Assembly (NCBI RefSeq): GCF_024868665.1
Contig: NC_079895.1
Location: 11,838,585 to 11,902,584 of the forward strand
DNA length: 64,000 nt
Direction of reading: 5' to 3'
Source: Triplophysa rosa
Lineage: Eukaryota > Chordata > Actinopteri > Cypriniformes > Nemacheilidae
In this document: positions 55,401-59,576 of the stretch, in pieces
Layout of the letters: every line of letters starts with the position of its first letter
Numbering within the stretch: the stretch's first letter is position 1
The notes under the pieces: generated by a model
Seen by the model: the letters and a program-made list of their open reading frames with translations, nothing else
Database searches by the model: none
Told to the model about the DNA's origin: nothing
Translations under genes and position numbers: made by a program

Positions 55401-57931
55401 ACAAGCAAAACGAACGAGTACAGGACAGCAAACACGAGGGCATTAAATAGGGAGACAAACAAAGGATAATTAACAAGGGAACAGGTGTAGGGGATGAAAC
55501 ACTGAGGGAAAGCTGAACGAGAGAACGAGGGGGCGGGGCCAATGACCAGACCAGAGAGAGAGCATGGCAGGTCAAAACAAACAATGTCATGTCTCTCTCT
55601 ACACTAAACACAAGGGATCTGTCACGATCCTGCCACTAGACCGGAAAATCATGAACAAGGAGGCAGGACCATGACAAATTTTGTTGGCTTATTAGAACCC
55701 GTTTTCATACATTTCAGCGCACCCCTCATTCAAGCACAGTCACACAACTCAGGTGCAGGCACTTTAAAAGAGCCCTGATCTTGAACAGAAGAGAGCCATG
55801 CAATTTCCTCAACAATTTATGCCTCAGACTTTAATTAGCACCCGGAGTGCTCTCCAATCCTTTTTGATTGTAGGACTTCAGCAAAGAAACTAACAAAACT
55901 TATAAAATTCAAACAAAAAATAAAATACAAATAATATTAATTAAATGAAATACAGTGTATTGATTACATATTGATGTGTTGCTTTATTTGCGGTTAATGA
56001 AAGCATTCTGTGGATTTGAATTCAATTCTAAATGGCACAGTCATGTGACACTTACTAACACAGCATGAGCTGGGACTCGTTAAGTGAGTGTCACATGGTA
56101 GATGCTGTAGGTACTGTAGGTACAGTGGTATTATCTATAGTAACTTTGTCTGTGTACATTGTTAACCATTTAGCATTATAAATAAAAGTACTATGGTTTC
56201 ATGTTGGGGTATTATCACTGTAAGCTACAGTATTTTTAAAGATTACTGTCAACAGTGTTTATTAACATGTGGTGATATCTACTTGACTGAAATGTTGCGT
56301 GTCTCTCTGCAGCACTCATGCACGCCGCGGTGTTTGGTAACGTGACGGCCATCATTCAGCGCATGTACTCGCGCCGCTCGCTCTATCACACCCGCACCAA
56401 AGACCTGAAAGACTTCATCCGCGTGCACCGTCTGCCCAAGGCCCTGGCGCAGCGCATGCTCGAGTGTTTTCAGACAACATGGTCTGTCAACAATGGCATC
56501 GATGTCAGTGAGGTACGACTTTAACCCCTTCTTCTGCATTCAGTTAGTTGTATAGAGATATTTAAACACCTTATTGAGATAGACTTATTGGAAGCCTTAC
56601 AGGAAGTATAACAAATTCTTATAATAACTGTATTTTACTGTCTGGAATGTCCACTCATTTCCTGCTTATATTTTATTTTATTTTTTTAAGTTTCTGCACA
56701 TTCAAATATTGCGTGCATTTTTCTTCTCAATGCAAGAGTTTTAATTAAAATAGTTAATAGGGTCTTTTTGTAATATTGGGTTTTTTAGTATAATACCTCC
56801 ACTGTGGTTTGATGCATTTTTTATAGATTTTCATAATCCCTCATGTCTTTGATCATTTCATTTAGTTTTTTCCACCCGCCTCTCATTCACACAGTCTCAT
56901 TTTTATCTTTGCTCTGCTCACAAACAGTCTGGTTCCATCTTTCTCTCACAATGTATCTAATGAGGCTGATTCACAAAACAACTCATTACATAACATCTCT
57001 CTCTCTCTCTGCTTTGATATCCAATACTCTGCATGATCTCTTATAAAAGTTCAAATATTAGAGTGTACTAGTCAGTTTGTTTGCTTCAGTTGTTTCTTTG
57101 ATGACAAAGTGTATATCAAAATGAGAATAAAAATCTGGAATATTCAGAATCTTTGACTTACTTAACCCTTATGAGCAACGGTGATGTTTCAGCAAAGATC
57201 ACCAATATTTTGCACACTAATGAATTAATTCTCAAAATGTGTTTTTTGTTTATGCAATTAACTAACTTACCTTCTTGAAATAGAATTATGGGATACGCAT
57301 TTCCTTTTGTCTATTTAGTAAAATAATGGTTTCAGTGTTTAAGGTGATATAAGATGTTTTTCTCTAGCTCTTTAGAAAACCATATTTGTACTTTAAAGAA
57401 CCAAAAATGAAGGAACATTTCAAAATTACCATATAGCCGTCCAAAGACCCTTATCCAGCTAAAACTATAGGTCTTCACTGAAAAAAATTATATTAAAGTT
57501 ACTGTTTTCCATTCAAACAAGAATAGTCCAAAACCACTTAAATAAATAAGAAAAGGAAGAAATGAAATAAAACAATAGACAACGAATTATTAAATGGATG
57601 ATGCTATGGAAAATGTATTTGAATAGTGGGAATGAACAAACAAAAAAACTATAGAAAGCAATCTCTCTTTCCTTTTTCCAGCTGCTGAAGGACTTCCCAG
57701 ATGAACTGCGGGCTGACATTGCCATGCACTTGAATAAAGAACTCCTGCAGCTGCCTCTATTTGAGTCGGCCAGTCGCGGGTGTCTGCGCTCCCTCTCACT
57801 TATAATCAAAACCTCCTTCTGTGCTCCGGGAGAGTTCCTCATTCGCCAGGGCGATGCTCTACAGGCTATCTATTTCGTCTGCTCGGGCTCCATGGAAGTG
57901 CTGAAGGACAACACTGTGCTGGCTATACTGG
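19177..57931 (+). CDS. kcnh3: ELK-type voltage-gated K+ channel, kcnh3-like (exons 2-10, partial gene)
   Basis: Nine exons (19177-19410, 24883-25017, 28644-28783, 29173-29425, 30716-30873, 30968-31172, 45599-45976, 56313-56512, 57682-57931) join in frame to about 651 codons. Seen: PAS domain, six transmembrane segments, an S4 with regularly spaced Arg/Lys, a pore with SVGFGN filter, C-linker and most of a CNBHD. This order defines the EAG/ERG/ELK (KCNH) superfamily of plasma-membrane K+ channels, which assemble as tetramers. Known of the family: ELK channels open at subthreshold voltages and damp neuronal excitability; the CNBHD does not need cyclic nucleotide. Paralogue choice rests on [40 protein letters not shown] and SQYSAVV, which resemble KCNH3 more than KCNH4 or KCNH8. 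Some C-linker stretches look more like KCNH4/8, so the exact paralogue is less certain than the ELK assignment. The N-terminal cap exon and everything after the CNBHD start are outside the window. No frameshift or stop interrupts the exons. Confidence 0.85.
19983..20403 (-). mobile_element. Possible second-family solo LTR (minus strand)
   Basis: Begins TGCCATGAACTGCTCGAAGA and ends GGTGATTATGACA; flanks GGTAT and GGTAC match at 4 of 5. On the minus strand it has a TATTTAAACCCG promoter-like site and TTTAATAAACTG near the 3' end. This is weaker than the four-copy family. Confidence 0.5.
20443..20705. repeat. ACATCTG-rich interspersed repeat
   Basis: Dense short repeats of ACATCTG/AGATGTCT in both orientations (for example TACATCTGTTAGATATCTGC, ACATCTTACAGACATCTACG). 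It has the look of a degenerate MITE; ends unclear. Confidence 0.5.
22779..22999 (+). repeat. GTCCCC-type interspersed repeat, copy 3 (5' truncated)
   Basis: Shares TGTACAAACTGTATGTTTTA, the CCCTTACCCCTAACCCAACC core and the GTCCCCAC motifs with copy 1. It is flanked by (CA)n at 22749-22778 and 23002-23012. Confidence 0.7.
24883..25017 (+). CDS. kcnh3: kcnh3-like exon 3: PAS domain, end
   Basis: Acceptor TTCGCAG before 24883, donor GTGAGG at 25018; 135 nt, phase 1 in and phase 1 out. It encodes [18 protein letters not shown], then [10 protein letters not shown], the final PAS strands, and begins the acidic linker (DEEQSPER). SHKDI, rather than SFKDI, favours kcnh3 among ELK paralogues. The exon is too short for a routine 60-residue ORF cut-off but the motif and frame fit are unambiguous. 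Confidence 0.9.
25853..26864 (+). repeat. GTCCCC-type interspersed repeat, copy 4, split by a LINE fragment
   Basis: The left part 25853-25906 and right part 26637-26864 align to copy 1 with nothing missing. They are separated by a 730-bp insert with a TATAC duplication. (CA)n/(CACG)n flanks lie at 25803-25850 and 26865-26886. Confidence 0.8.
25907..26636 (+). mobile_element. 5'-truncated non-LTR retrotransposon (L2/CR1-like 3' end)
   Basis: Inserted in the GTCCCC repeat with a 5-bp duplication (TATAC at 25902-25906 and 26637-26641). The 3' end reads AAAGCGCTATATAGATAAAA followed by a (TTGAA)n tail, which I know as the 3' terminus of fish L2-like LINEs. The preceding GTTTCTCCCGAGG and GGAGTTTGGGTTCCTCGCC segments are also typical of that 3' UTR. 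No reverse-transcriptase coding remains. Confidence 0.7.
27517..28459. mobile_element. TIR element interrupted by a second element
   Basis: Left TAAAGGTGCCGTGGGTAATA and right CTCCACATTGCTCCTTTA are weakly inverted. The right portion 28235-28459 is the reverse complement of the sequence at 63759-64000 (TAAAGGAGCAATGTGGAGAT and AGAGCAGTTTGT segments), which defines it as a repeat family. Confidence 0.65.
27638..28233. mobile_element. TIR element rich in CGCG motifs, nested in 27517-28459
   Basis: GTTCCCACCAGACGTGAATG at the left and CACGTTTGGTGGGAAC at the right are inverted repeats. The interior is full of TTCGCGCG/CGCGAAT words. Non-coding; target duplication not clear. Confidence 0.7.
28644..28783 (+). 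CDS. kcnh3: kcnh3-like exon 4: PAS to S1 linker
   Basis: Acceptor CACTTTTTAG before 28644, donor GTAAGA at 28784. The split codon G|AC gives Asp. The exon encodes a linker ending in [20 protein letters not shown] and then [12 protein letters not shown]. The basic RRRSRAVLY segment is a hallmark of ELK channels and is closest to KCNH3. It leaves in phase 0. The next intron is only 389 bp, so exons 4 and 5 lie close together. Confidence 0.9.
29173..29425 (+). CDS. kcnh3: kcnh3-like exon 5: S1 and first part of S2
   Basis: Acceptor TCATTTAG before 29173, donor GTAAGT at 29426; 253 nt, phase 0 in and phase 1 out. It encodes [15 protein letters not shown], then S1 ([20 protein letters not shown]), the S1-S2 loop ([14 protein letters not shown]), and the start of S2 ([11 protein letters not shown]). 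The donor splits the Asp codon of the conserved DIVLNFRTT motif, completed by exon 6. Confidence 0.92.
29426..30715 (+). other. Intron 5 of kcnh3
   Basis: 1.3 kb, GT-AG bounded. It carries a short TIR element of the GATAGTTCACCC-type family (29651-30105). Nothing else was recognised. Confidence 0.8.
29651..30105. mobile_element. Short TIR element (GATAGTTCACCC family) in intron 5
   Basis: Left TTAAAGGGATACTCCACCCA and right TTTTGGGCGGACTATACCTTTAA termini. The interior holds three diverged repeats of GTAGTCAATGGTGCCCCAGA (about 29795, 29900, 29948). Confidence 0.75.
30716..30873 (+). CDS. kcnh3: kcnh3-like exon 6: end of S2, S3
   Basis: Acceptor CATGCCAG before 30716, donor GTACGT at 30874; 158 nt, phase 1 in and phase 0 out. 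It encodes [20 protein letters not shown], then [20 protein letters not shown] and [10 protein letters not shown]. The Asp residues at the end of S2 and in S3 belong to the voltage-sensor countercharge set of the family. The following intron is only 94 bp, the shortest here. Confidence 0.92.
30968..31172 (+). CDS. kcnh3: kcnh3-like exon 7: S4 voltage sensor and S5
   Basis: Acceptor GTGTTTAG before 30968, donor GTAGGT at 31173; 205 nt, phase 0 in and phase 1 out. It encodes [20 protein letters not shown] (S4, basic residues at three-residue spacing), the short S4-S5 linker [12 protein letters not shown], and S5 ([20 protein letters not shown]), then [17 protein letters not shown] leading into the turret. 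SQYSAVV favours KCNH3 over KCNH8. A 14.4-kb intron filled with mobile elements follows. Confidence 0.93.
32231..33258. mobile_element. DNA transposon-like element with about 80-bp TIRs
   Basis: 32231-32309 (CTAAAGCCCTATTCGCACGG...) is the reverse complement of 33180-33258 with few mismatches. The interior repeats the ATTCGCACTGGA motif and contains a further ACGCGTTAA-rich insert-like stretch around 32650-32720. No transposase frame. Confidence 0.8.
33346..33825. mobile_element. hAT-like non-autonomous element
   Basis: Starts CAGTGTTGGGTGTAACTAGT and ends TCAGAGTAACTTCCCCAACACTG; the interior is rich in TAATTA/AGTAATTA words. I know the CAGTGTTGGGGAGTAAC terminus from fish hAT-type repeats. 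The flanks do not show a clear 8-bp duplication. Confidence 0.7.
34813..34934. repeat. 122-bp near-perfect palindrome
   Basis: TGGAAAGCCAGGAGGGTCAA at 34813 pairs with TTGACCCTCCTGGCTTTCCA ending at 34934. The arms continue through CGCGAATTTTAACAC to a short centre near 34868-34876, with three or four mismatches. The CACGTTG/CAACGCG segments near the centre also pair. Confidence 0.85.
35048..35165. repeat. Two direct repeats (57-bp period) with TGACGTCA sites
   Basis: GTCACAAATATGCTAATTAG occurs at 35076 and 35133. Each copy is led by ATGATGTCAC or ATGACGTCAC and preceded by (G/A)TACTAACAC-like sequence. GTGACGTCAC follows the second copy. Confidence 0.7.
35187..35850. other. Repeat-derived, GC-rich stretch between palindrome and DIRS element
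   Basis: GGTTCGGTTCGTTTAGGCAT, CATATGTGAACACGGCAATC and AACCAACGAACCAGAC segments are typical of interspersed DNA-transposon repeats of cyprinids as I recall them. A 194-codon open frame here has no recognisable domain. Element ends not found. Confidence 0.4.
36060..36250 (+). repeat. Left terminal region of DIRS copy B, with promoter-like TATA
   Basis: The outer 51 bases (36060-36110) have an exact complement in the internal region 41612-41662. From 36085 on, the sequence is inverted at the right end (41780-41940), including CATGCCGGACTCCGCCCCCG and GGATATCCGGGTATAAAAGG. The GC-box-like CTCCGCCCCC and TATAAAA (36207) suggest the element's promoter. Confidence 0.85.
36415..38330 (+). pseudogene. 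DIRS copy B ORF1 (Gag-like), broken
   Basis: Starts [20 protein letters not shown] with spaced Cys/His residues (CFQYAG, CPHCGRL), like the zinc-binding N-terminus of DIRS ORF1. It continues in another frame at 36951-37532 with [20 protein letters not shown] and [20 protein letters not shown], also found in copy C. A 140-bp tandem duplication (about 37787-38066) and several frame changes follow. Not translatable as one protein. Confidence 0.8.
38330..39980 (+). pseudogene. DIRS copy B reverse transcriptase / RNase H, broken
   Basis: Pieces in different frames: [16 protein letters not shown] (about 38395), the RT catalytic YLDD at 38747-38758 followed three codons later by a TGA (38768-38770), RNase H segments [16 protein letters not shown] (about 39200) and [14 protein letters not shown] (about 39300), and VRSDCTTAV. 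At least four frame changes. It corresponds to the continuous frame 50635-52455 in copy C. Confidence 0.8.
39980..40929 (+). pseudogene. DIRS copy B tyrosine recombinase, broken
   Basis: [20 protein letters not shown] (about 40365) carries the first catalytic Arg region, [20 protein letters not shown] and LFVCFG follow, and the C-terminal segment [20 protein letters not shown] with SYSLRV is in another frame (40743-40928). The His of the HxxR motif is not visible in frame ([11 protein letters not shown]). The N-terminal part is in several frames. Confidence 0.78.
41012..41611 (+). other. DIRS copy B region between recombinase and internal complementary region
   Basis: GC-rich, no domain recognised in the short open frames. 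Probably 3' untranslated part of the element. Confidence 0.5.
41612..41718. repeat. Internal complementary region of DIRS copy B
   Basis: 41612-41662 is the exact reverse complement of the left outer end 36060-36110. 41661-41718 is the exact reverse complement of the right outer end 41936-41993. The two halves abut at GGGAACGTCTC. This is the ICR of DIRS elements, thought to align the two ends during circle formation. Confidence 0.92.
41780..41993 (-). repeat. Right terminal repeat of DIRS copy B
   Basis: Inverted relative to the left end (GCACGCCGTCTCCCTTTTAT, CCGGATATCCGGGGGCGGAG), then a right-specific tail CTCGTTCCCTCCATCAGGGA ... CGTAACCGAGACGTT. It carries the same TATA/GC-box set on the minus strand, pointing into the element. 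Host sequence resumes TTCACAGG. Confidence 0.85.
43029..44700. mobile_element. hAT-type element with 8-bp duplication, hosting a solo LTR
   Basis: Starts CAGAGATGGGGGCAAGTCAC and ends GAGTCCCCCATCTCTG, rich in CAAGTC words. GTTGTAAC (43021-43028) and GTTGCAAC (44701-44708) match at 7 of 8. The solo LTR 44050-44642 is inside, so the hAT is older. No transposase frame. Confidence 0.8.
44050..44642 (+). mobile_element. Solo LTR-like element, copy 3, inserted in a hAT
   Basis: Starts TGTCATGGCTCTGCTTCCTT and ends CATTCGTGACA, with ACAAG at 44045-44049 and 44643-44647. ATAAATAAATAT near the end resembles a polyadenylation signal. It carries a chance 223-codon open frame which I do not regard as a gene. 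Confidence 0.8.
45172..45455. mobile_element. Short TIR element (GATAGTTCACCC family) in intron 7
   Basis: Left TAAAAGGGATATTTCACCCT and right TTTTGTGTGAATTGTCCCTTT termini. The internal copies of AAAAGAAGATATTTTGA and its complement give a second fold. It ends 143 bp before exon 8. Confidence 0.75.
45599..45976 (+). CDS. kcnh3: kcnh3-like exon 8: turret, pore helix, selectivity filter, S6 start
   Basis: Acceptor TTTTATAG before 45599, donor GTGAGA at 45977; 378 nt, phase 1 in and out. It begins [15 protein letters not shown], runs through a long extracellular turret with four N-glycosylation sequons (NTS, NGS, NSS, NTT), and continues with [20 protein letters not shown], the filter [13 protein letters not shown] and the S6 start [12 protein letters not shown]. 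The GFG filter is that of the EAG/ERG/ELK group rather than the GYG of Shaker channels. The turret is longer and more divergent than the rest, as is usual between ELK orthologues. Confidence 0.93.
48391..48626 (+). repeat. Left terminal region of DIRS copy C
   Basis: 48391-48440 has an exact complement at 53623-53672. From 48431 to 48626 it is inverted at 53780-53981, including CCAAAATGGGCGGGGCTTAT and GGGTCCTCAG. Confidence 0.88.
48573..48600 (+). promoter_or_regulatory. Probable DIRS copy C promoter: GC box and TATA
   Basis: TGGGCGGGGC (about 48576-48585) lies just upstream of CTATATAAG (about 48592-48600), 200 bp before the ORF1 start at 48799. It is duplicated in inverse orientation in the right terminal repeat near 53808-53835. 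Promoter activity is inferred. Confidence 0.6.
48799..49550 (+). CDS. DIRS copy C ORF1 (Gag-like), N-terminal part before frameshift
   Basis: Starts [20 protein letters not shown] with a Cys/His-rich motif ([28 protein letters not shown]) that is probably zinc-binding. A Ser/Arg/Pro-rich region, acidic [18 protein letters not shown], and [20 protein letters not shown] follow. Near 49545 the family's frame shifts by one base and the open frame continues out of phase to 49884 as nonsense. DIRS ORF1 products are assumed to be structural/nucleic-acid-binding. The start is the first ATG after the terminal repeat. Confidence 0.8.
49551..50288 (+). CDS. DIRS copy C ORF1, C-terminal part after frameshift
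   Basis: In the shifted frame: [80 protein letters not shown] and [14 protein letters not shown], all shared with copy B. It ends with a basic Pro/Ala/Arg-rich tail and TGA at 50286-50288. Confidence 0.8.
   Translation, partial: VDGAEEKGYEKLPPLDESVAAHLCPPSAIGWTAKAAHPSKPCKTTSALAGCAFSSAGQAASALHSMAVLQVYQAKLLQGMDGSGTDIAPFKELRSAMDLALRATKATAQAIGRSMASLVVLERHLWLTLTEIKEADKVPFLDAPISAASLFGPAVEGFAERFTAAQKSSQAMKHFLPKRPGSRPASARPKPAPTQQPVKATPPAAQKVTGAETRQRSRSGRRFPHPQRQGPRPKITLDPAPQAPS
50635..52455 (+). CDS. DIRS copy C reverse transcriptase / RNase H / methyltransferase-like polyprotein
   Basis: 606 codons from the first ATG. The frame is open upstream to about 50530 ([14 protein letters not shown] is encoded there), so the true start may be earlier or use a non-standard mechanism. 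RT (about residues 1-250): [29 protein letters not shown], catalytic YLDD at 51166-51177. RNase H (about 340-470): [41 protein letters not shown] supply acidic residues. C-terminal (about 475-600): [20 protein letters not shown] and [10 protein letters not shown], resembling the adenine-methyltransferase-like domain described for DIRS elements. No internal stop. The end overlaps the recombinase start by ATGA. Confidence 0.9.
   Translation: MGIISRGYSLQFARRPLRFCRMITARVQSANSHVLRTELGNLLDKGAIELVPPDQTESGFYSRYFLVPKKDGGLRPILDLRHLNRALMKRRFRMITLKQILSQIYPGDWFFSLDLIDAYFHIQIAPHHRRFLRFAYEGVAYQYMALPFGLSLAPRTFTKCMDAALSPLRQTGIRILNYLDDWLVLAQSEEELKSHRSLLLSHLECLGLRINLAKSTLSPSQRISFLGAVFDSNRLTARIVPDRALAIQQLMASFMPGASRPLKAFQNMLGLMASASQVLQLGVLRMRPLQYWLKPRVPPHAWRLGRLRIWVDQVCVTALAPWRDPLWLEQGVPLGTTCRLKVVTTDASKTGWGALCDGTPAFGHWSIQEKGLHINCLEMQAVWLALRHFLPVLRDRHVLVRSDSMTVVSYINHQGVLSSRRLFSLVLCLLEWAQCNLRSLRATHVPGRLNQGADMLSRSNVPSEEWTLHPKSVQKIWEVFGKAEIDLFASKDNTHCPTYFSKDKDALAHNWPNRLLYAFPSIALIPQTIRRIREQAHKVLFVAPLWKNQPWVAELSQLLVAAPWPIPLRQDLLSQAGNTIWHPQPELWALHLWPLDGSLRSSPRVS
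52452..53189 (+). CDS. DIRS copy C tyrosine recombinase, N-terminal part (frame ends early)
   Basis: ATG at 52452 overlaps the RT stop (ATGA). N-terminal core-binding domain: [33 protein letters not shown]. Catalytic domain start: [14 protein letters not shown] with the first active-site Arg at 52884-52886, [19 protein letters not shown] and EQLFVCFG. After FGNRTRG the frame runs into TAG at 53187-53189 because of a one-base shift near the GGG at about 53165-53167, so His, second Arg and Tyr are lost from this frame. Confidence 0.85.
   Translation: MNTISQARAPSTRRLYNLKWSVFSTWCTTRGADPESCDISLILSFLQELLDKGRSPSTLKVYVAAIAASHAPIAGQGVGKYDLVIRFLKGSRRLRPPRPLTVPIWDLPTVLRALKGPSFEPLQSVDLRPLTLKTALLLALASVKRVGDLQALSVSPSCLEFGPDNSKVVLKPRHGYVPKVLSTPFRAQVVTLSALPSSEQDPELNLLCPVRALKIYIERSAPFRRSEQLFVCFGNRTRGSSGHEA
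53168..53424 (+). CDS. DIRS copy C tyrosine recombinase, C-terminal part after frameshift
   Basis: In the +1 frame: [38 protein letters not shown] (HxxR at 53269-53280), [20 protein letters not shown] and YSLDV with the nucleophile Tyr at 53377-53379, then LQARVLSA and a stop at 53422-53424. With the Arg in the preceding part this is the R-H-R-Y set of tyrosine recombinases. Confidence 0.85.
53425..53622 (+). other. DIRS copy C region between recombinase and internal complementary region
   Basis: About 200 bp, no domain in the short open frames. Probably 3' untranslated part of the element. Confidence 0.5.
53623..53717. repeat. Internal complementary region of DIRS copy C
   Basis: 53623-53672 is the exact reverse complement of the left outer end 48391-48440. 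53670-53717 is the exact reverse complement of the right outer end 53982-54029. The halves share the AAC at the join, complementary to the GTT that begins the left end and ends the right end. Confidence 0.93.
53780..54029 (-). repeat. Right terminal repeat of DIRS copy C
   Basis: Inverse copy of the left repeat (CTGAGGACCCTACGGTGATG ... GGAGTTTTCCCCATAGCGTC), then the right-specific 48-base tail GTTCCCGTATCTCAGGGAAC ... GTACGTT. Host sequence resumes TTCAAAC. Confidence 0.88.
54500..54642 (+). mobile_element. Short TIR element (GATAGTTCACCC family), 3' half
   Basis: Ends TGACAGAATTTTCATTTTTG then GGTAGTATCCCTTTAA, the family's right terminus. The left terminus is missing and the start is approximate. 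Confidence 0.55.
54820..55676 (-). mobile_element. Solo LTR-like element, copy 4, carrying an inverted-repeat insertion
   Basis: Starts TGTCACGAATGCGATGGGGA and ends AGGACCATGACA, with AATTT at 54814-54818 and 55677-55681. Removing the inverted repeat 54998-55280 brings it to about 574 bp, like the other three copies. Confidence 0.75.
54998..55280. repeat. Long inverted repeat, 100-bp arms, 83-bp loop
   Basis: The arm 54998-55097 is the reverse complement of 55181-55280 with one mismatch seen (in AAACGATG versus AAACTATG). The loop itself contains a smaller AAAATGAAAAATAAAAT / ATTTTATTTTCATTTT hairpin. TACACAGG occurs at both borders (54992-54999 and 55283-55290), suggesting insertion of a MITE-like unit into the LTR. 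Confidence 0.85.
56313..56512 (+). CDS. kcnh3: kcnh3-like exon 9: S6 end and C-linker
   Basis: Acceptor TCTCTGCAG before 56313, donor GTACGA at 56513; 200 nt, phase 1 in and phase 0 out. It encodes [20 protein letters not shown] (inner S6 and gate), then the C-linker [37 protein letters not shown] and [10 protein letters not shown]. Two positions differ from the family as I know it: ALAQRM where PLKQRM is usual, and LECFQ where LEYFQ is usual. This could be lineage change or assembly error. Confidence 0.92.
56513..57681 (+). other. Intron 9 of kcnh3
   Basis: 1.17 kb, GT-AG bounded, AT-rich with a (CT)n tract near 56998-57010. No gene or recognised repeat. Confidence 0.8.
57682..57931 (+). 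CDS. kcnh3: kcnh3-like exon 10: end of C-linker and most of CNBHD
   Basis: Acceptor CCTTTTTCCAG before 57682, donor GTGAGT at 57932; 250 nt, phase 0 in and phase 1 out. It encodes [60 protein letters not shown] and [24 protein letters not shown]. This is the beta-roll of the cyclic-nucleotide-binding homology domain. The exon ends in the Gly codon that normally opens GKGDLIG; that exon was not found in the remaining 6 kb. Confidence 0.93.
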
Positions 57932-58848
57932 GTGAGTTTACACCCACATACTGTTTATTCACACAGTGATGGTCTTTTATACTGGAACTAACTATACATT
58001 GAAGGTGAATTTTTTTTTACCGCTGCTGGCACCAGACAGAAGTGCAAAAACTCGTCCCATCTGCCATCGGGGCAGCTCAAACAAACAGATTGCAAATCCA
58101 TTTGGTGTCACTAATTGTGCATAAATTATACGCTTTTATCTTTATTAGGATAATGAGATTTATCCTCGTAAAAGTGCAGAAGGTAAACAGGTACTGTAAT
58201 GTATTGGATGTTAATTGTGACTAGCAAATAAAAAATGCATTATGTATTTAGGATCATACTATGGTCATCTGTAAAACTATTGTACAAATATATTTCCACT
58301 TGTCCGTCATGCTCTCTTATTCAGAAGCAACTATATTATAATTTCACAGCAATTTAAAAGGCCATTTCTAATTCCTCCTACCTGTCACTATTCATTGTGC
58401 TTTCCGGTTGAGATCGAGACACACACCATCCATTAATATCATTTGGAACATTTTTAAATTAAAACAATTAATGGCTCTTTCATAGCACCGTCTCACACAG
58501 ACATTCTCACTTTGCTCAGCAAATCTAATCCACCCACTACCTTTATGTCTTATTGTTTTGAGAAAGGAATCCCATATAAATTTCAAGTCCATTGAGCCCC
58601 TCCCCAATTCTCTCTTCCGTTCACTCGCTCTTTTACGCACGCACAATCGGCTCATTGGTTTCATTTTCTCATTAATCAGCTTCCTTTATTCTGCATAATA
58701 ATGGCATATATTATCTTTGAGATAATATTGTTGAAGATTAAACTGTGGCTTCTCTAGTGCGCATTCCAATACAATTTCTGATGTGCTGAAACATGCCAAC
58801 ATCTGTACAAGCTACACTCCAAAACCTATTCACTACCTAGGCGGCTTT

Positions 58849-59201
58849 TAAAGGGGTCATATAACACGGCTGAAACGAATATTATTGTTTGTTTTAAATG
58901 TAATGCAATGTGTATACACGATTTAAGGTTCAAAAACGCTGTATTTTCATATGTATAATGTAACGCCTCTTACCAAATTTGGAACATTAGGTTCCAACGC
59001 AATTGTGCTGACAGGTACGCCCATCTTACTTGCGTACACATTTGGGCGGTCTTAGTCAAATCATACCACGAACTGACGTAGATTCGTGGGGGTGTGGTTA
59101 CACACATTTCAGGCAGGTCTGGGTGAGCATTCGCTTTTAGATAGAATGCATCTTTTGTTCCGACACATAAAAAAACGTATTCGCGCCATATGACCCCTTT
59201 A
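58849..59201. mobile_element. TIR element with TAAAGGGGTCATAT ends
   Basis: Left TAAAGGGGTCATATAACACG and right CGCGCCATATGACCCCTTTA inverted termini; 353 bp, no coding frame. A family common in cyprinid introns by its termini. Confidence 0.75.
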
Positions 59202-59389
59202 AGTCAGCATCTAAACTGAAATGAAATCTGATGCATATACAGTAGAAATGTTTCTTTTTTTATATTTGAGTCAAAGTATAAAGTGAGAGATATTTGCTTG
59301 CCAAATCTGGTAAATTTTGCCAAATGTGTGAATAAGATGCACTGCAGTAGGAAAGGTCAGTTGTTTTTTATGGTATTGTAGTGGTTAAT

Positions 59390-59576
59390 GAGCTGGGCAA
59401 GCATCCCGGATGAGAAACCCAGTCAAATGGATTCATGAAGATTCATGATTTTATGGCCTATGAGCTCTTGAGCGAGACACTTAACCTTCATGTTGCTTTG
59501 AGGGAGTCTGCGCCCGCAATTCTTTTGCTAAGACACTTTGGATAACAGGCATCTGCTCAATAACAAATAACAATAA
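59390..59576 (+). repeat. Possible V-SINE-like element
   Basis: CACTTTGGATAACAGGCATC then TGCTCAATAACAAATAACAA resembles the conserved 3' region of fish V/HE-type SINEs (TTTGGATAAAAGCGTCTGCT). The upstream AAACCCAGTCAAATGGATTC may be a decayed tRNA-like head. Diverged. Confidence 0.5.

Larger units (their letters stand above)
45977..56312 (+). other. Intron 8 of kcnh3
   Basis: 10.3 kb between the pore exon and the S6/C-linker exon. It holds the near-intact DIRS element 48391-54029, half of a small TIR element (about 54500-54642) and a solo LTR with an inverted-repeat insertion (54820-55676). 46480-47090 is very AT-rich with homopolymer A/T runs. 47100-48390 and 55690-56310 show nothing recognised. 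Confidence 0.8.
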
